Source of the DNA: Quatrionicoccus australiensis | GTDB lineage: Bacteria; Pseudomonadota; Gammaproteobacteria; Burkholderiales; Rhodocyclaceae | Direction of reading: 5' to 3' | DNA length: 64,000 bases | NCBI RefSeq assembly: GCF_020510425.1 | Contig: NZ_JAHBAH010000001.1 | Span: 1,178,001 to 1,242,000, forward strand | In this document: piece by piece, positions 62,178 through 64,000 of the stretch | How the letters are laid out: each line of letters begins with the position of its first letter | Position numbering within the stretch: position 1 is the stretch's first letter | The notes under the pieces: model-generated | What the model was told of the DNA's origin: nothing | The model's input: only the letters and a program-made list of their open reading frames with translations | The model's database searches: none | Position numbers and translations under genes: made by a program

Positions 62178-62273
62178 GCACCGCCGGACGGTCGACCGCC
62201 CGCCAGAAGCAAAAACCACGGCCGGCAGGCTGACGGATTGCACGTCAGCTGCTTGACTGTCCGCCGCTAGGCG

Positions 62274-62279
62274 TATAAT
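62274..62279 (+). promoter_or_regulatory. -10 element very close to the rhlE start
   Basis: TATAAT 9 bp before the ATG at 62288. TTGACT (62253-62258) is 15 bp upstream of it. If used, transcription would begin 1-3 nt before the ATG. Confidence 0.5.
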
Positions 62280-62287
62280 CCCGACCC

Positions 62288-63835
62288 ATGTCTGAAATCA
62301 ATACGTTAGCTGGCGACGCAGCCAGCACCCCGGCGGCGGAACTGCCCGCAGAAGCCACTCCCGAAATTACCTTTGCCGATCTCGGCCTGGCCCCGGAACT
62401 GCTGCGTGCAGTGCTCGAAGAGGGCTATACCAAGCCGACGCCGATCCAGGCTCAGGCCATTCCACTCGTGATCCGCGGCCAGGACATCATGGGCGGCGCC
62501 CAGACCGGCACCGGCAAGACGGCCGCCTTCACGCTGCCCATCCTGCAGCGCATCCTGCCTTTCGCGAGCAGCAGCCCATCGCCGGCCAAGCATCCGGTAC
62601 GCGCCCTGATTCTCGCGCCGACCCGCGAACTCGCCCTGCAGGTCTATGAATCGGTCAAGGCCTACAGCAAGCACACCCACCTGCGCTCGATGTGCGCCTT
62701 CGGCGGCGTCGATATCCGGCCGCAGATCGCCGAACTGAAAAAAGGCGTCGAGATTCTCGTCGCCACCCCCGGTCGACTGCTCGATCACGTCGAAAACAAG
62801 AGCGTCAGCTTCAACTCGGTGCAGGCCCTGGTCCTCGACGAAGCCGACCGCATGCTCGACATGGGCTTCGTGCCCGACGTGACGCGCATCCTCAACATGC
62901 TGCCGGCGCAACGCCAGAGCCTGCTGTTCTCGGCGACCTTCTCCGAGGAAATCAAGCGCCTGGCCGACACCATGCTGCGTTCACCGGTGCTGATCGAAGT
63001 CGCCCGCCGCAACCAGGTCTCGGAGAACATCACACACCGCGTGCATCCGGTTTCCGAATACGGCAAGCGCGGCCTGCTGATCAAGCTGCTCAAATCCAGC
63101 GAAATCCGCCAGTGCCTGGTCTTCATGCGCACCAAGCAGGGCTGCTCGCGCCTGACCCGCGAACTGCAGCGCGCCGGCATCCAGGCCGACGCCATCCACG
63201 GTGACAAGAGCCAGCTCGAACGCATCAAGGCGCTCGACGCCTTCAAGGCCGGCGAGACGCACGCCCTGATCGCCACCGACGTGGCCGCGCGTGGCCTCGA
63301 CGTCGACGACCTGCCCTACGTGATCAACTACGAACTGCCGCACACGCCGGAAGACTACGTACACCGTATCGGCCGCACCGGCCGTGCCGGCAAGCTCGGC
63401 AACGCCATTTCACTGGTCAGTGCGCACGAAGTCGGCTATCTGGTCGATATCGAAAAGCTGATCAAGCGCCCGATCGAGCAGGTTGAAGTCGTCGGTTTCG
63501 AGCCGGAAGCCGAATACGAATACCCGCCGGGCAACAAGAGAAAACGCAGCGCCCCCGCCGCCGCCCCGACCAAGGCGCCAGTTGCCCAGCGCCCGGAACG
63601 TGGCGAGCGTAACGACCGAGGTGATCGCAATGATCGCGGCGACCGCCACGAACGTCGCCCGGCACGCCGCAATCCGATGATCGCTGCCGACGGCTTCGAC
63701 TTCAGCAAGCCCTACGAAGACAGCAGTCCGCGCAGCGACGTGCCGGATTCGCCGCAGGCACCGGCCAAGATCGACCCGCACAAACCCAAGCGGGTGGTCG
63801 CCGCCCTGCTCGGCGGCCTGGGTCGCAAGCAGTAA
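62288..63835 (+). CDS. rhlE: DEAD-box ATP-dependent RNA helicase, RhlE type
   Basis: 515 residues. Q motif GYTKPTPIQAQAIP, Walker A AQTGTGKTA, motif II VLDEADRMLDMGF, SAT motif (FSATF), and motif VI HRIGRTGRAG. The C-terminus (about 410-515) is basic and RGG/RNDRGDR-like (ERGERNDRGDRNDRGDR in landmarks NDRGDRNDRG), typical of RhlE for RNA binding. It works in ribosome assembly or RNA decay. A TATAAT box nine bp before the ATG suggests a leaderless or very short leader transcript. Confidence 0.93.
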   Translation: MSEINTLAGDAASTPAAELPAEATPEITFADLGLAPELLRAVLEEGYTKPTPIQAQAIPLVIRGQDIMGGAQTGTGKTAAFTLPILQRILPFASSSPSPAKHPVRALILAPTRELALQVYESVKAYSKHTHLRSMCAFGGVDIRPQIAELKKGVEILVATPGRLLDHVENKSVSFNSVQALVLDEADRMLDMGFVPDVTRILNMLPAQRQSLLFSATFSEEIKRLADTMLRSPVLIEVARRNQVSENITHRVHPVSEYGKRGLLIKLLKSSEIRQCLVFMRTKQGCSRLTRELQRAGIQADAIHGDKSQLERIKALDAFKAGETHALIATDVAARGLDVDDLPYVINYELPHTPEDYVHRIGRTGRAGKLGNAISLVSAHEVGYLVDIEKLIKRPIEQVEVVGFEPEAEYEYPPGNKRKRSAPAAAPTKAPVAQRPERGERNDRGDRNDRGDRHERRPARRNPMIAADGFDFSKPYEDSSPRSDVPDSPQAPAKIDPHKPKRVVAALLGGLGRKQ

Positions 63836-63838
63836 ATG

Positions 63839-63866
63839 AAAACGGCGCCCTGGGCGCCGTTTTTAC
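63839..63866. terminator. Bidirectional intrinsic terminator
   Basis: AAAACGGCGCCC, TG, GGGCGCCGTTTTT. Lies between the convergent rhlE and PP2C genes. Confidence 0.9.
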
Positions 63867-63882
63867 ATCGTCCGGACTGAAA

Positions 63883-64000
63883 TCAAGTCGGCAGACGCGG
63901 CACGAACCCGACCGGCGCCTTCGGCTTTTCAGCCGGCACGTCCACCAGCTTGATGATCGCCAGCGAGATGTTGTCACCACTGCCGGCAGCCCGCGAACGG
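63883..64000 (-). CDS. PP2C-type serine/threonine phosphatase (C-terminal end only)
   Basis: The last 38 or so residues of a gene cut by the window edge, read from the minus strand to the stop at 63883-63885: GSGDNISLAIIKLVDV then a Pro-rich tail ending PRLPT. The GSGDNIS motif with the metal-binding Asp and the following hydrophobic strand is the end of the PP2C/SpoIIE phosphatase domain. Only this fragment is visible, so the subfamily is unknown. Confidence 0.65.
   Translation of the reverse strand, partial: RSRAAGSGDNISLAIIKLVDVPAEKPKAPVGFVPRLPT

Overview
The window is a contiguous, high-GC, gene-dense piece of a betaproteobacterial chromosome. Protein style and gene order (petABC next to sspA-sspB; ffs-dnaX-ybaB-recR; a nasA/nirBD/nrtABD nitrate assimilation locus; many PAS/GGDEF/EAL, HDOD and chemoreceptor genes) suggest the Rhodocyclales, near Dechloromonas/Azonexus. 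That taxonomic call is inference from gene content only. No insertion sequence, prophage, CRISPR array or obvious island was seen. Two tRNA genes (Ser-UGA, Arg-CCU) and the 4.5S SRP RNA are present.

Layout. 1-7.9 kb: 3' part of aroC, a small basic ORF, a CBS-pair protein, a self-contained HTH regulator with an operator-rich promoter, a radical SAM protein divergent from queD, a patatin-like phospholipase, an orphan HicB-like protein, tRNA-Ser, a BAX-inhibitor-1 family membrane protein, rlmD and a DUF7931-type protein. 7.9-16 kb: an Ala/Pro lipoprotein, dapA-bamC-MBL hydrolase, accA-tilS, and two HDOD proteins flanking a GloB-like hydrolase. 16-24.7 kb: uup, a chemoreceptor, tRNA-Arg, a PAS-GGDEF-EAL protein, a spermidine-synthase-like protein and a small conserved-looking protein.

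24.8-36.9 kb is the most interesting region: a complete assimilatory nitrate locus, all on the minus strand. It has nasA (nitrate reductase) with ybiB; nirB-nirD (nitrite reductase) followed by an exported double PilJ/NarX-sensor-domain protein, a single-domain sirohydrochlorin chelatase and the ANTAR antiterminator nasT; and the nrtA-nrtB-nrtD nitrate ABC transporter. The sequence shows three near-consensus sigma-54 promoters (before nasA, nirB and nrtA), NtrC-like dyads, and an nrtA leader with two hexaloop hairpins (A at loop position 1, G at position 4) followed by an intrinsic terminator. That is the architecture expected of an ANTAR-controlled attenuator. The usual sensor partner NasS is absent from this locus, and the PilJ-domain protein sits where it would be expected.

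36.9-50.4 kb: sspA-sspB, the cytochrome bc1 operon petABC, recR-ybaB-dnaX-ffs, ompW with an FNR-type box, alaS, a small exported protein, ugpB-ugpQ without permease genes, proQ and a cysteine-pair mini-protein. 50.5-64 kb: an autotransporter-domain protein; an RND efflux operon (acrA-acrB-outer membrane factor-acrR) preceded by a perfect AcrR-type palindrome; a small lipoprotein; a sensor kinase with overlapping single-domain response regulator; the RhlE-type RNA helicase; and the C-terminal end of a PP2C-type phosphatase at the right edge.

No stretch over 300 bases lacks a gene. The longest gene-free gaps (1498-1768, 27873-28170 and 32835-33087) all hold recognisable promoter or leader elements.
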